Positions 11,326 to 23,640 of a DNA stretch of 64,000 bases are shown in pieces. A model generated the notes under the pieces. It made no database searches, was not told the DNA's origin, and was given only the letters and a program-made list of their open reading frames with translations. Where the stretch lies: assembly GCA_050084515.1 (NCBI GenBank), contig CM114273.1, positions 30,442,001 through 30,506,000 on the forward strand, written 5' to 3'. This stretch comes from Blasia pusilla. Its lineage: Eukaryota; Marchantiophyta; Marchantiopsida; Blasiales. The stretch's first letter is position 1. Each line of letters begins with the position of its first letter. The position numbers and the translations under genes were made by a program.

Positions 11326-12018
11326 AACATAACATGACTTTATTTCAAAAAATATAGTGCATCTTTTAAATGTTTGATATTTAAAAAGATGTGCAATGTA
11401 CATTAAAATATTTAGATTTTTTTTTGAAAAATTGATATTTTAAAAATATGTAAATTTAGGAAAGATTCATTTTAAAAAAATGAAATTAATTCAATTTTGA
11501 GAATCTTAACCGAAAACCTTGACATAATTACTTTGGAAAAATCTTCATTGAGAGAATCTTACACTAATTAACTTGGAAGCATATGATTAATTTTGGCTTT
11601 TGAAATAAGATGTCTACTACATTAAATATCTTACATTTATTAATCCTTCAAAATTATATTTAAAAAATTAATTAATAAATGAAAAATGCTAATATTTAAC
11701 AGAATTAGGTCCGCAACCAGGCCCACCGAGTGGACTTGGCCCCCATTGGACAAGCCCAGGCCAGCATGGTAGGCAAGGGGCGGGCTCACGGCATGCGCAA
11801 GGCCCGCCCCGACCCCGCCCCTAATCCGCCATACGGGCCCTACGTGGGCTTGAGCCCGCCCAATGGGAAGAACGCCTGGCTTGCGGGCCTACCATGGGCT
11901 CTCCAACGGTTTTGGTCTCCGTCAGCCCTAGGCTACATGGTGGGCTCCGTGTGGGCTCGCGTGCGGTCCGGCATGTCCGAGGACATGTCCGGACTTGTCC
12001 GTTTCTGTGCAACCTTGA

Positions 12019-13684
12019 TGAAGACCAATAAATAAGTGTCACTTGTGAAATTTGTCCATGGCTCCCGTTGATGAAACAATTCTTTCAAGTTTACCATATA
12101 ATAAGTAGACAAGTAGAATGAGGGTAAGATTTTAATAATGAGATTGCTTTCTTATTTTCCATTCTAAAGATTATTAATTAATTAATCATAATAATTAAAA
12201 ATCCCAATCAAATCTTCCAAATTCTTCCTCATGTTTCCTATTTTTTCTTATTGTAAAATTCAAAATGATTTTTTAAAGGTTCATGCCAAAAACTTTCAAT
12301 TTCTTACAAAAATGATTTTTCATACTTAGTTTGGAGGGAAAATTAATCCATATTTTGGGAACAAAGATAATACGAGAGTGTTGGGACAAGAATTATTCTT
12401 CAAAATAATGAAAGAAAAACATGTATTTGTTTATTTCTTTCAAATTTCAAGTTTGATAGGGAGAAAAAATTAATCTCCAGTTTAGGAAAAAAATTGAGAA
12501 AATTTTCTATGATTTTATTTTATTAATTACGGCCCTACAATACTCGGTTTTGAGCGCAAAGGTTGCAAAACGCAAGTTACTTTGCAGAATTCTTGACCCT
12601 TGGATGTGAAGCTTTTAACGGTCGGATGGATGTGAATAGACTCCATTGTGTTGGAGTTAATGTATTTATTAATACGCAAGTTATTCCTTCTACTTAGTGT
12701 CGTCATCGTCTTTCATATTCGTTGTTTTCTTTCTAAAACACGAATTTTTGTGACTATATTAATCTTCTCCAAACCTCCATGCCAACTTACTCGTATTTTT
12801 TCCTAAACAGGAATTCTCGTGCCCCGTGTTAGTCTCTCAATTGTATCATTCTTCTCCAACTGTATAAACTCCGAACAAACATATGGCGTTAAAAAACTAA
12901 AAACAAGGCTGCATATTGGTTGGAAGATGAGCATTGGAAGAAGAATGATTCAATTTTCCGTATAAATTGGTTTTTAACAAAAAATATTTTAAATAAATAA
13001 ATAAATTCTATAATTCACCATATCCCATAACTTTTTCATTCTCCCTAAGAGAATCTTTTCATTTCCAATCATATCACCCAGTCTATCCTTCACTCTTACG
13101 GACTTAAAAGTCCAATATACTTATAGAGATTTCTTTTTTTTTGTGTGAAGAAGATTTTATGATGGACATCAATTTGTCCCCCTAACTATAGACATTTGAG
13201 AGGTTATTGGGGAGAAGTTTGACTTGTTCCTTATTAATTGAGTTCATCATCTTCAATTGAAAAATGAATTATCTTTAGCTAGTGAGATTTTTTCATGGTG
13301 AGCTAGAGATCTCGTGCCCAAACTCATGGGTTTTTGTGGCGGGCTAAGCTTATGAAAACTCTGACCATAGAAACCCACTCTATGGTAGTCATGTTATTTT
13401 GGATGTAACTATATTGTCTCCCGTGATTGTGGGTTTAGGAGGACGCCCACTTTTTTTTTTTTTTTTTTCTGGCTAGTTGTGACTCTTTTGAGTCCCTTTT
13501 TAAACTCCCGATTCACCCTTTTCAAGCCCGGGCCAACTAAGAAGCAAATAGACACACCCGAACCCGCGCTGCGTAGATCTGACGAACTGAGTTGTACTTC
13601 ACTTCGGTTCAACTTACAATCGGACCACAGTGCCATTTGAACGCAATAAGCGCATCTTCAAGCCTCACAACGAATTTAGCGGAG
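12019..13684. other. AT-rich non-coding DNA
   Basis: No convincing coding frame, RNA gene or transposon domain is visible. A T-run lies at 13450-13470. Confidence 0.5.
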
Positions 13685-14880
13685 TTAATTCAGTTGGATG
13701 TGCACATATATGCGAAAACTAGAATCAACCGCCACTACCTTCCCTGATTCGGTGACATATTTGAGTATCCAATTGAGGAATGTTTTCGTTCCAGTTGTGG
13801 AATCTATTGGTTCCATAGCAGTGCACGAAAATTGTTCATCTCTAACCGAAGAAGTTTGAACTTCTTCCATAGGTAGCCATCCGACATTAGCACCAATTAT
13901 CGTTGTCAGTATTTCTATTTTATCTGCGTCCTTGGCATCAACTGGTGACTGCAGCAGTAAACATTCAAGCATCCCAATAGGGAGTGTCTTACTTGATTCA
14001 CGGAAAGATAACACTCCAAAAAAAGGCACTATTCCTTGGCTTCAAACGACTAGAACAAAATCGTGAAGTTTGATCTTAACGTCAAGCTTCTACAGTTGCA
14101 TGGGGTTGTCCCGAACTGATCTGGAGCTAAGATATGACGAAGCTAAGCGGATTTGGTCACTGCTCTTACAAATCTACGCTCAGGATATCTTAGCTTCGTC
14201 ATATCGTTCCAAACTGGCCCAAGACTTTTAACGTGAGATAAGGATTAGTCGGTTGATCTGGAGCCGGTTTAAGATCTGCGAGACATTTCAGGGCACTTTC
14301 ATAATTTTCCCACTGTAGATGTCCAGCAGCAAGATAACGCAAAATCTTCAGCCTTTCGGCAGATTTCTCGGGATCTTCAAGGATGGTTGCTCGTAGGAGC
14401 GCCGGAACATTTTTCGTATGCTCTCCCCGTGTAGGTGATGGATTCACTTTGTCCGTCCTCGTCATTCTTTTCTGACGGTTCCTCTACGTGCTGAAAGTAG
14501 TTTCTTGCAAGGACAAGTTGTTATCCGGGAAGAATTCGTGGCCTTTCGAGACGCCCTCTGCAGCCGTTTCAAAGGAAACAGAAGCCATACTGTTGTTCGT
14601 CACATTGAGCCATGTCAGTTCCGTAAATTCAAGAATGTTGCCACGTTGAGAAAGCACGAATCGCCGCTTTTAATATTCCCTGCTCACAAGAACAAATCGC
14701 TTGCAATATGACGAATTCCAGCGTAATCTTCCTGTTCCTGCTCCGACTGCAAGTGGTTTGCAACCTCAAGACACAAATGCGATGTGTGATAGCTCAGTTT
14801 CCACACTTGCAGTCTCTTGTCATTACAAAGTTTGTCAGGCATTCTCGCAATGATAAATGAGGTTGGAGCCAACTCCGGGG
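13685..14880 (-). pseudogene. ZIP4/SPO22-like meiotic TPR protein, degenerate fragments
   Basis: Three blocks on the minus strand occur in N-to-C order. The first (14872-14684) reads LQVWKLSYHTSHLCLEVANH and then IRHIASDLFL. This resembles the N-terminal region of plant ZIP4, where a WKLSYRLWN-like stretch precedes LRHIAADMLFLAGD. The second (14465-14199) contains LKILRYLAAGHLQWENYESA, like the repeated TPR-type helices of the family. The third (14029-13685) begins near GMLECLLLQSPVDAKDADK. ZIP4 acts in meiotic crossover formation with SPO11-dependent breaks. Blocks are separated by stops and non-coding bases, and much of the roughly 900-residue protein is absent. I take it as a relic, with identity from memory of the family. 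Confidence 0.5.
14131..14205. repeat. 17-bp perfect inverted repeat
   Basis: GATATGACGAAGCTAAG at 14131-14147 is exactly complemented at 14189-14205 with a 41-base spacer. It lies between two blocks of the ZIP4-like relic and may be a fold-back left by local rearrangement. Confidence 0.8.
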
Positions 14881-15889
14881 CTGAGCTTCTCTATCTCTAC
14901 AACTAGCTTCTCAAGATTGGACAATACTGAATTGGAAGGAAGTAGTAGTTAGCCTACTACAACTCTAAGCAAATTTCAGCCAATTTTTTGGATATTTGCT
15001 CGTATTTACCGTGCTACATCTTTCTTTATGCTCGAGTACAGTTACTCGTCCCACACGACGCTATGCTTGTGAGTTTCTCACTACTCAATTACAGTGCAAG
15101 TTTTTGTGCAAAAACATATTGCAAACCCACAGTTTTCACTGCTGGCCATGAGTTTCTCACTATGATATTATAATTCAAGAAATTATCTCCAGTTTTCTCG
15201 CGTGTGCTTCCAACTCCTGTCTGTTTGACTCGTACGAAATATTGAAACGATTCCTGAAAGTCAGTTCCAGATTTCTCCTAGATTAGTGGAACTGAACTGA
15301 GGAAATTTGTTGGTTAAAATTCAAGCAAGAGGTGTGTGTAATCCTCCTCTGACGTCTTCGGCGTACGCAAATTCTTGTCCAGCCGTGCGCCTATTCTTAT
15401 GCACTTCGATCGTAACTTAATCAATCTACACCGACATTCAAACGCTTCCCGTTACTTCTCATCCTATACTCTCTTACTTGCAAAGCACAAGAACAGCATA
15501 TCCATTAAGGTCCATCAATTGTGAACTCAAGTATTCCACACAAATTAACACGAATTATCGCGTTTCTTCCGACGGCCGCCAGGAATCAGCGTCAGCCCGT
15601 AGAAATCGAGACATATTGTATATCAGAAAAACCGGAAATATCGGGGAAAGAAGCCATTGAGGATCATATCCCGTCTGTAAAAATACTGCTGATAAAAGTC
15701 CACTGAATTCTTCGTTGGAAGGCCAAAGAATGGAAACAAGAATTCTCTAGAGATGAAATGATGAACTCTAGGACTTCCAAAATTTCGAAATATCGTCCAA
15801 TATGATCTCATCAAGTCCTGTAAGAAACAATGAAACAATGTATCAAACTCCAGAGTGGATGTGGTTTGATCTGCTCTGACGTACTTTCA

Positions 15890-16125
15890 TTTTCCTACTC
15901 TAGCCTGTGCAAATGGCTTGCAGGACGGGAAGAAAGGATATGAATTTCACTTTCCGCATGTGTTGCTATCCGAAAAGGCCTGTTCATCTTCAGACTTATC
16001 ACATCTTCGACGGCGGCAGTGTAATTGGCTACGACTTCAATCAATGAGTTGTGTGATCGAGGCAGACTCCTAAATGCGATTTTTAATACTTCCTCAATGT
16101 CGCCTTCATGCCACCCTCACTGCGT
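15890..16125 (-). repeat. member 1 of a paralogous degenerate coding-like repeat
   Basis: Read on the minus strand from the CATGAAGGCGACATTGAG start, it gives a fairly long open reading (HEGDIEEVLKIAFRSLPR, then LIEVVANYTAAVEDV). It aligns with 16560-16915. I do not recognise the family. Confidence 0.45.
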
Positions 16126-16559
16126 GGAACCTTTCTGAGAATGCATTGAGAAAGAAAGATGCACTTCGATAAAAACGAGTGATGGAAAACCCATCGGAAG
16201 TACAAAAGAGGGAGTCAAAACCTGAAGGCCACAACACGACCAGAAAAGGAAGAAGGGCATTCCCCTAACGACTAAACTCACCAACAGCAGAGACAATATC
16301 AGCAACAACAGAGAGCTATGACTACTACTAAGTGGGCCTCTAGCGCCGGTGTCTCCCACAGCCTGAGCCCGCCAGCAAAATCCCTGGGCACGCTGCAACG
16401 CTATGGAGACCCGCTGCCTACAATACAGAATCGCAGTAGCTAAGGACAACCCATTTTCGAGTGGAGATGAAGATCCGAGGAACGAGTCGAACCTCTCCCC
16501 CATAGCCCCATACATCTCTATGGCAGGGGATGAAGATGTGTCCTCGTGTAGTCGATCAG

Positions 16560-16915
16560 AGATATGTGTCTTCTTCTTCGCCGCCGCCGCCCTGTAGCAC
16601 TGGGCCACCACTTGGGAACCGCCTCTGAGAATGCCTCACGTGTCATGTAGAGATCGGCACGAATGAGGGAATCCCGCAAGCAACACAGGTCACGTGCTGC
16701 TTGAGATGAAGTCACGCAGCAGGAGGGACGGGAACGCAATGAATTTGATTCTCCTCCAGTCTCGCTAATCGAATATGCCTTCTCATCTACATTCTTATCA
16801 GAGCTTCAAAGGCGCAAAGCGTTATTCCCAACGACTTCAATAAATCAGCCGTGCCATTAATAAAGACGACTAAACCTGATTTTGAATACTTTCTCAATGT
16901 CGCTCGCCTTCATGC
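16560..16915 (-). repeat. member 2 of the paralogous degenerate repeat
   Basis: Starts with the same CATGAAGGCG...GACATTGAG block as the copy at 15890-16125 and remains alignable for about 200 bases, with more disruption. It continues into a stretch reading ARDLCCLRDSLIRADLYMTR. No known domain is recognised, so this may be an old tandem duplication of an unknown gene fragment. Confidence 0.4.
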
Positions 16916-17309
16916 CAACCTCAGCTGCGCGGCGCCTTATGAGAGCGTGTCGAGACGGGGTCCTCTGCTCTGGTCTTGTTAGTCCTGTTGCTCGGATGGC
17001 TGGCGATGGCGGAGATATCCGGGATAAGGAGGGGCCTGCGAACCATACTTTATCAGGACTCCCTTCTCACTGGGTATCTCAGCCATTCACCCTCCCGGTG
17101 CTGAAGATAAATGGCCTTCGGTAAGAGGCTGAAAGTACGGGGCTTGAACTGCTTTGGATTTGTTCGAGGATCTATGCGTAGTGGTCGACTCACAGTATTT
17201 CTGGAGTCGACTTTGTGGATTCATCGGATGGGTTGTACTACACTGAAGGATACAGCGGCGAAGTTTTTGAAGAAGGTGGGCGAAATCAAGAACGGGAGTC
17301 ATTTGTTGG

Positions 17310-18625
17310 AGGTTCTGGAGTCAGAGGAGAGTTTGAGGGCGCTACATAGACGACTCATCAGAAGCTCCTTCGCGGTACTTTGGGTGAAAAGGTGTTGCGG
17401 TTTGAAATCTTCAAAGACAATTTGAGATTCCCCGATGAACTAAACAAGAGTGACATTGGACATGACAACCATTGGCTCGGAGATTGAATAAGTTTGCAGA
17501 CCTTACTATGATGAGGAGTTCAAGGGCACACACGTCGGTTCGAAATTCAACAGGACGAGTGAGTTCAGGACGTCTTTCATACATTCCGGCTTGATTAGTT
17601 TGCCTGATTTTGTCGATTGGCGCGTCAAGAGAGCTGGCACCGGTGTCAAAGACCCTAAACCCTAAAGACCAAGACAAATGTGGCAAATTCTTACTCGAAA
17701 TGCACATGAACAAACCCGTTCACGTTGGTTTAGACCTGCAGAATACACAATAATATCCTAGGTTTTTAAGAAACCGAGTTTTCACTGTCTACAAAGAGAG
17801 GTCTTGGCCTACAAACAGAGGTGAAAATTGATTGCAGCACTGATCACAGAATCTCTCCGTTGACTGCTCTTGGCGTGCATCTCCTACAGTGGTCTTCCCA
17901 TGAATCCGAACTCTATCGGTCTCCAGCTTGTAGTGTCTAGAATCGGATCCACGCCTGCCGCTTTGCAGAGGTGCCATTTTAGGAAGTTCTGGGTTTTTCG
18001 TGAGCCTACGCAGGATGTAGAGCCTGAATTTTTTAAAATTTGCCATTAGCTTTCAGCACGATCGAAGAGACACGCTCTTTTTCCCATTTCGCAGGAAGTT
18101 GCTCGACACTTCCAAGCCTTGGGTTCAGTTGAAGGTGTCCATCAAATTTCTACCGGGCCTTTCGTCTCTCTGTTGATGGACTGCGACAAGAGCTTCAAGC
18201 AGGACTGCGATGGGGGTCTTGCGGATTATGCTTTCAAGCTTAAGCAATTGGAACGGTGGCATTGACACGGAGGAGCACTATCCCTACAATGGTAGCGTTT
18301 CAGGGAAGTGCAACACGGACATGGTGACAGACGTACACCGACCGAGAATTACATCGAAGGACATGTAATGCCGTGCGGACGTTCCAATTATATTTTTGTA
18401 ATAGCATAAGACTTAGTGAAATACCTTCTTATTTCCTTTGTTCACCGATTGGTGTCAAGAGTTGCGGGAATGCTTGGGCGAGATTGGTATTACTCGAAGT
18501 TGAATTTTCACGCCGTCACCATAGCTGACTAGAGGATGATTTATTGAGGGCTGTTGCCTATCGGCCTGTAAGCGTTGCTTGATCCGGGACATCGAACGTT
18601 CCAGTCCTACTCCGCTGTAAGTAAC
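17310..18625 (+). pseudogene. papain-type (RD21-like) cysteine protease, degenerate
   Basis: Readable in order through frameshifts. SEESLRALHRRL at about 17320-17360 and RFEIFKDNLRFPDE at 17400-17440 form the inhibitory prodomain with its ERFNIN-like helix. The start of the mature enzyme reads VDWR near 17610 and GVKDP near 17645. MDCDKSF and DCDGGLADYAFKL lie near 18177-18240, then GGIDTEEHYPYNG near 18255-18290, and EDDLLRAVAYRPVSVA near 18530-18580. This matches plant papain-like proteases in order and spacing. The catalytic Cys region (QGxCGSCWAF) and the His and Asn regions are not visible. GT and AG-like junctions suggest former introns, but many stops make this a pseudogene. Confidence 0.75.
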
Positions 18626-20590
18626 CAGATTCTCAGCCTTTTCTGAAGAATATAGCCGAATTCGAGTAATATGTCAGCTTGGCTATCTATTATTTCACAA
18701 TTGCATGGAAACGACTGCACAAGTTGGTGGCGAAGTTGATCTTATGTGATCTTTGTTCATGTTTAATAGGGAGTGACATGAAATTTTTTTCATCTCTTTC
18801 TTTCAACCATTACAGATTCTTTTGGTGTAGCCTGACCCAGTCAAGATTGTCTTGAAGTTGGAGTATTTGGTGTATGAGTTGGAACTGCTTGAATGTCACA
18901 ACTCCAGAGTTGCAGAATTCTTGCAAGGGATTGGAAGGACTAGAATTTGGAATGGAGTTTCTTATTCGATCTCCAAGTTTAATACAACAACTTGTTACAT
19001 TTAACATTCCTTCACATTTTCTATTCGGGGCTACTAGAGACTCGAGACATTTTCGGTACTCCTCAAATCTTCATTTTCCTTTGCAACTCTGTTGTTGTGG
19101 ACTCGGGGCCACATAACTGGCCACTTTGCTCCCTGGTCCATCATAATCTAGGCTTGCACCTCTAGTATATTCAATGATATGTGATGAAGTCCATTTGTTG
19201 GGTTCTCTAAGAGGTGTTACATCTGGAAATTTCACTCCATAAAATTTCTTTGATGACTTTGAAGCATAAGGTTCTTAAGTTGTTTCTTCAACCAAAAAAA
19301 ATCCACAAGAGTAATTGTATATATACACATCAAATAATTTTTTTTAATTGTTTCGCATGGATGGAGACATGGTACAATCGCATATGGGAGCAAACAACTT
19401 GTTGTGACTAGAAGACTTGCAATGCTAGAATCAGCTATTTATATGTATGTTCAATGGTAGATAGGCCCACTATAGGAGTATATGTAGGCCTTGGCCATTT
19501 GTAAAGCCAAAAGGTTCTTCATATAACCACATGTCAAATATCTATACTATTATCAAAACATGGGGTGGTTACTAAATGTAGAAAAGGAAAAGAGAAGTGA
19601 AACTAAGTAGTAGGAAAAAAAAAAAGGGGTTACCTTAACTATACTATGTGGGACTATTTTTCTTCGGCAATCAGATCTTACCTTAATTGTACCATGTTTG
19701 GCTCCATATGTCCTATTTGATTTTATCTTGTGTAGTTTTGTTGGGACATGTCACATATGTCGAAGCAATATTAGAGGGAGTGGTAATGTTTGCTTGGTGG
19801 AGGGACACATGTTATGGATAGTGCGCGTCTGATTACTTGTAGACACCTGTAAATATTGTAGGCTTCTTGAGTGCCGATGTATTGTTTATCTGCGATGCAC
19901 TTCCTAATTTGGAGAAGGAAGTGGAGGTGGAAGAGAGACGACTCTAACGGAGGAGTTAGTGGAAGTGCAACAAAAGTGAGCCAACTACTATTAGCGGAGG
20001 AGGGAGTGGCGATGAAACTTTGATTGCGATAAGGAAGAATCTGCAGTTGCGTCAACTCCCTACTTTCCAAGTGCATTCTTAATGGAGTCATTTGTGCCCA
20101 TGTGATCCGTGTGATTTTCCTGGCATAATTTTCTAACCTAGCTGAAATGTCTTGGTGTGTTCAGACTCTATGGCAATTTTTTCAACCCCATAGGTTTAGA
20201 AATGTCCTGTAAATCAATTTGACCAACTAACAGGAATCACCACATTGTGCCCTGCTTTTCGTTGTTTCATTTGAGCCCACTATCACATCTTATTTTGACG
20301 TAGTAGAATTCTATCACGTCGACGCAATAGAAAGTTAGTGGGTTTTTTGGATGTAACTTCGTCCCAAGATGTGGGATGAGGTTGGCGACAACTACGTCTG
20401 TTGCGTCGAGAACATCGTTTATGGAGATTTCCCTATTTTGGTTTTAGTCCTTAAGGTGATCTGTTGACCGAGTCAACGGTCACCTAATAACCTATGCACG
20501 GAGGTTACCGTTGGGAGGGCTATTTTTGGGGAAAGAGTATTTTGGCTCTTCCCAAGGGTATAAGAGTGAGAGAGATGGCTTCTCAAGCCA
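18626..20590. other. no gene recognised
   Basis: Mixed AT-rich sequence. Short open frames, such as those near 18874-19116 and 19771-20091 (minus), show no recognisable domain. I see no repeat that ties it to the elements described elsewhere. Confidence 0.45.
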
Positions 20591-20603
20591 TCGTTCTCTG
20601 TTG

Positions 20604-20643
20604 AGCCTTAGGAGCACCTCTCTTGCAAAGATGCTCCTAAGGC
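20604..20643. repeat. 12-bp perfect hairpin
   Basis: GCCTTAGGAGCA (20604-20615) is exactly complemented at 20632-20643 with a 16-base loop. It could form in RNA or be part of an unrecognised LTR or terminator. Confidence 0.8.
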
Positions 20644-21289
20644 GTGTTGGGTGTGGAGGAGTGAGGATGCTAGCGTCCAGATTCCCTCATAGCGGAGGGT
20701 GGATGTGATTCAATATGCTGATGTAGATTCATGAGTGAAGTTTTAGGCCGGGTGAGCCGCTTTTACTACTCTGATTTTACATGAGAAAGATGCGAGGGGG
20801 TAGGGAATTTTTTGGTTGTAGGTAGGCAAGCAAGTTGCCTCGGTGGGGAGCCCCTGGAGACGCGTGTCACGCGTTTATTGTCATTTTTCTGTTCAAAAGG
20901 CCGTGCGCGGAACGACGGTCCATTTTTCTCGGATTTTGGTGGTGCAGATTAACGAGAGAGAACGGTATAGTGTAGCGGGAATATCCGGAAAAAAAATTTC
21001 CGGCCTCCTTTGGATACATTCAATCCTCTACGAACTTCAATGCAACAATCTACCAATGGTCCTCTCCATACTCCAGAGTACCCAAAGTCCCCAGTATTCC
21101 ACCCTCATCTCACCTCTCTTCTTAAAACTTCCTTGGCATGCCTCCCTCCACTTGGGAGCCAAGGATCATCCAAATTTCTCAAGTCTTGACTCGTGTCTTC
21201 ACTCCTTCTATCCCACATTCACATCCTTGGCAGGAATTGAACTTGGCGAGGCTTCCCACCATTTGGGAGCCAAGGATCCAACCCCTTCA

Positions 21290-21330
21290 TAGTACATTAA
21301 AGGTTTTATCACAAAACCTTTAATGTACTA
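21290..21330. repeat. 18-bp perfect hairpin next to the minus-strand hAT
   Basis: TAGTACATTAAAGGTTTT (21290-21307) is exactly complemented at 21313-21330 around a 5-base loop. It sits about 40 bases beyond the end of the hAT coding region, within its 3' flank. Confidence 0.9.
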
Positions 21331-21367
21331 CAAAAGGGACCCTAACCTCTCCCTCCCTCCCTCCCTA

Positions 21368-23640
21368 CTAAGCATATGAAATTGGTGCAATAGGATAATC
21401 TTCTACAATTGAAGCCTCTACTATGATGTCCACATCATTCACATATCTCTCTAGATTAGCATACACGTATCTAAAGTGTGTAGAGTTTTTCCAAAGCACT
21501 ACCGATTCAACCAATAGATTCTCATAGTCAACAATCTTCCCCTCCAAGGCTATCCTAAGAACAACATCTAAATTCTTAGTCATATATTAATCTATTATGA
21601 CACTTTGTCTTTATCATATTCCACATAAAGAAGGCTCTCTCACAAATCGCAGTACTCACGCATTGTACCCTAACAATGTTGGCTAATACCAACAAATTTG
21701 AGAACTTACACTTCAAGGATGGGCTCCAATTTACCATTGTCCACAGATCTTGAAAGTTCCTATCTTTCCATTGTGTTGTGGCCATGAGCTTAACTGACAG
21801 AAACTCTAGTTTCACAACTCATGAGTTCACAACATCATGTTGCAAATGACCCTTGAGAAGAGCATCCCTTCCAAAATGTGCACAAAGATCATCTACATCC
21901 TTGCAACCCCAATTGTTCATCCCTACTAGCCTAGAGGGTATATGCAGAGGATTCATAATCCTCATTGCATCAATCAAATTATTGTCCATGAATTGATCTT
22001 GTAAGGCTGCACATTCATTCTCAACATAACTCTTCTGGAAGGTTAGAGCAGCCTGTAAATCCTTTCCAATATGATCCCTCAACATTTCAATGTTGTGGTA
22101 CTTTCTACCCCTAATCTCAAATTGCAATCATTTTAAATTTCCTCAAGGGGTCTAAAATATGGTAAGAGATGATAACTTGTTGCCTTAGAGAATGCAAAAG
22201 TCATTCAAGTCATGATTCTCTATCACAAATTTTATTGTAATAGAGGCAACCTCAAAATTCACAGTACTACCAATAGTACTAACATCTACAAACTTATATT
22301 GGAATACCTTACTCAAGTTAGCAAGTATAAACAATATGTTTTCCAGAAATTACAAATGATATATCATTTCAAATGATCTCAACTTGTTGTACATATAAGC
22401 AACATTACCATCATCTTCGGAGCGGGGAATATCCCTGAAATATGTGAGGACAGACTCTAATGAGTCACAAAAAGTAGTCACGGCTTGCCATCGTGACAAC
22501 AAGCAAATTTTATGATATCTTTTCATCACCCTCTGAGAATCATTCAACTTCTCTTGCAAAGCTACAAGCCCACACAAGCCTTCCTCTTTGAAGATCTTCT
22601 AAAATATCCAGCTATAGCATTCAAGATAGAGTCTATTTCTATAGATGCATCTTTACACTCTAGTCCTTTGGCTGCTGTCAAAGCAGCAAGGTTGTCCTAT
22701 GCGCAACTCAATGTACAAAGAGCGCAAAAGGGTTTACCTTGTGCTTCAATTGAGGTGCTACTCCATTCAGACTACCTACAATAGTGGAGGCTCTGTCTGA
22801 TCCAAAAGCTACCATCTTAAAATTGTCTAGTCCAGAGTCCTTGATCAACTCTATAAGATTGTTAGTAATTGCATTATAATACTTCTCTGGACATGGTAAC
22901 AATCCTATAAAATAATTCTCCACTTGACCCTCTTGTAAGTAAGTTGCAAATACCACTAGATGACTCGTTACTGAAATATTAGTAGACTCATCTATCATTA
23001 TCCCAAAGAAAGGAGATTGTTATACTTTTAAAAGGGTTCTTCTATGCAAAAGTTGACTAATATAGTAGCACACATCTACACAACTCTTCTCATTCTGGTA
23101 CAAATCTCGAGCAATGGGTGCATTTACGGACAGCAACAACTTACATTGGTTCGGAAATTTGGAAAAAGTCATAGATTCCTTTGCAAGAAAATATGCACAT
23201 TTAACCAATGTCAATAAGGCAGTGTCACAAGTACGATTAGAAGTAGCAATGGCCTTGGCCATGGACCTGTTTCCTACATTAGCAGCCCAAAAAAGCTTCA
23301 TATGTTCATTAGATTTACCATGATCACTAAAGGCCGAAACCTTACAATTTATGGCATCATCCCTTGCAAAGAAATTCTTGCCCTTCCCCTATCTACAAAA
23401 TTTACAAAATATTATACCTGATTCTACATGGAACTCTATCCAATCAAATAATGTGTACTAGACATCCTTCCAAGCCAATGGATTCTTCTCAATCTAGCCT
23501 TTGGAAGGAGCACATGATCTGTTAATTTCTGTCCATCTGATGACTCTGGGCGACTTCTATCCTCTGGAAAGTCATGGCCTACTTCTTTGTTTAACATCTC
23601 ACTCATAGTTCGTTGTCTCTAAGCCATCTATGAGAAATAA
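21368..23640 (-). pseudogene. hAT superfamily transposase, degenerate
   Basis: Blocks align with the better preserved plus-strand hAT at 35780-37986. In coding order: an N-terminal region with a CxxC remnant near 23400; VKCAYFLAKESMTF near 23190; MIDESTNISVTSHLVVF near 22990, containing the first catalytic Asp; MVAFGSDRASTIVG near 22805, containing the second; and the C-terminal dimerisation region with CERAFFMWNMIKTK near 21620, containing the conserved Glu-Arg-Ala-Phe. hAT transposases excise and reinsert DNA. Several stops and frameshifts are visible. Its probable upstream region has been split by copy B. Confidence 0.85.

Larger units (their letters stand above)
8168..12018. mobile_element. 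possible DNA transposon bounded by inverted termini, enclosing the CACTA-like relic
   Basis: The left end reads CAAGGTTGCAC (8170-8180). The right end reads GTGCAACCTTG (about 12008-12018), its reverse complement. Similarity continues inward with GGACAAGT/GGACATGTCC-like repeats. GC-rich stretches with repeated GGGCGGGC and GCCCG motifs lie near both ends (8340-8640 and 11700-11960) and could be subterminal repeats. No matching 8-base target duplication is visible, and these ends are not CACTA, so the link to the transposase inside is uncertain. Confidence 0.35.

Noticed and set aside
16117-16611. 164-codon minus-strand frame
   Set aside because: It has hydrophobic low-complexity runs and no domain, and only overlaps the end of an unknown relic. 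Not supported as a gene.
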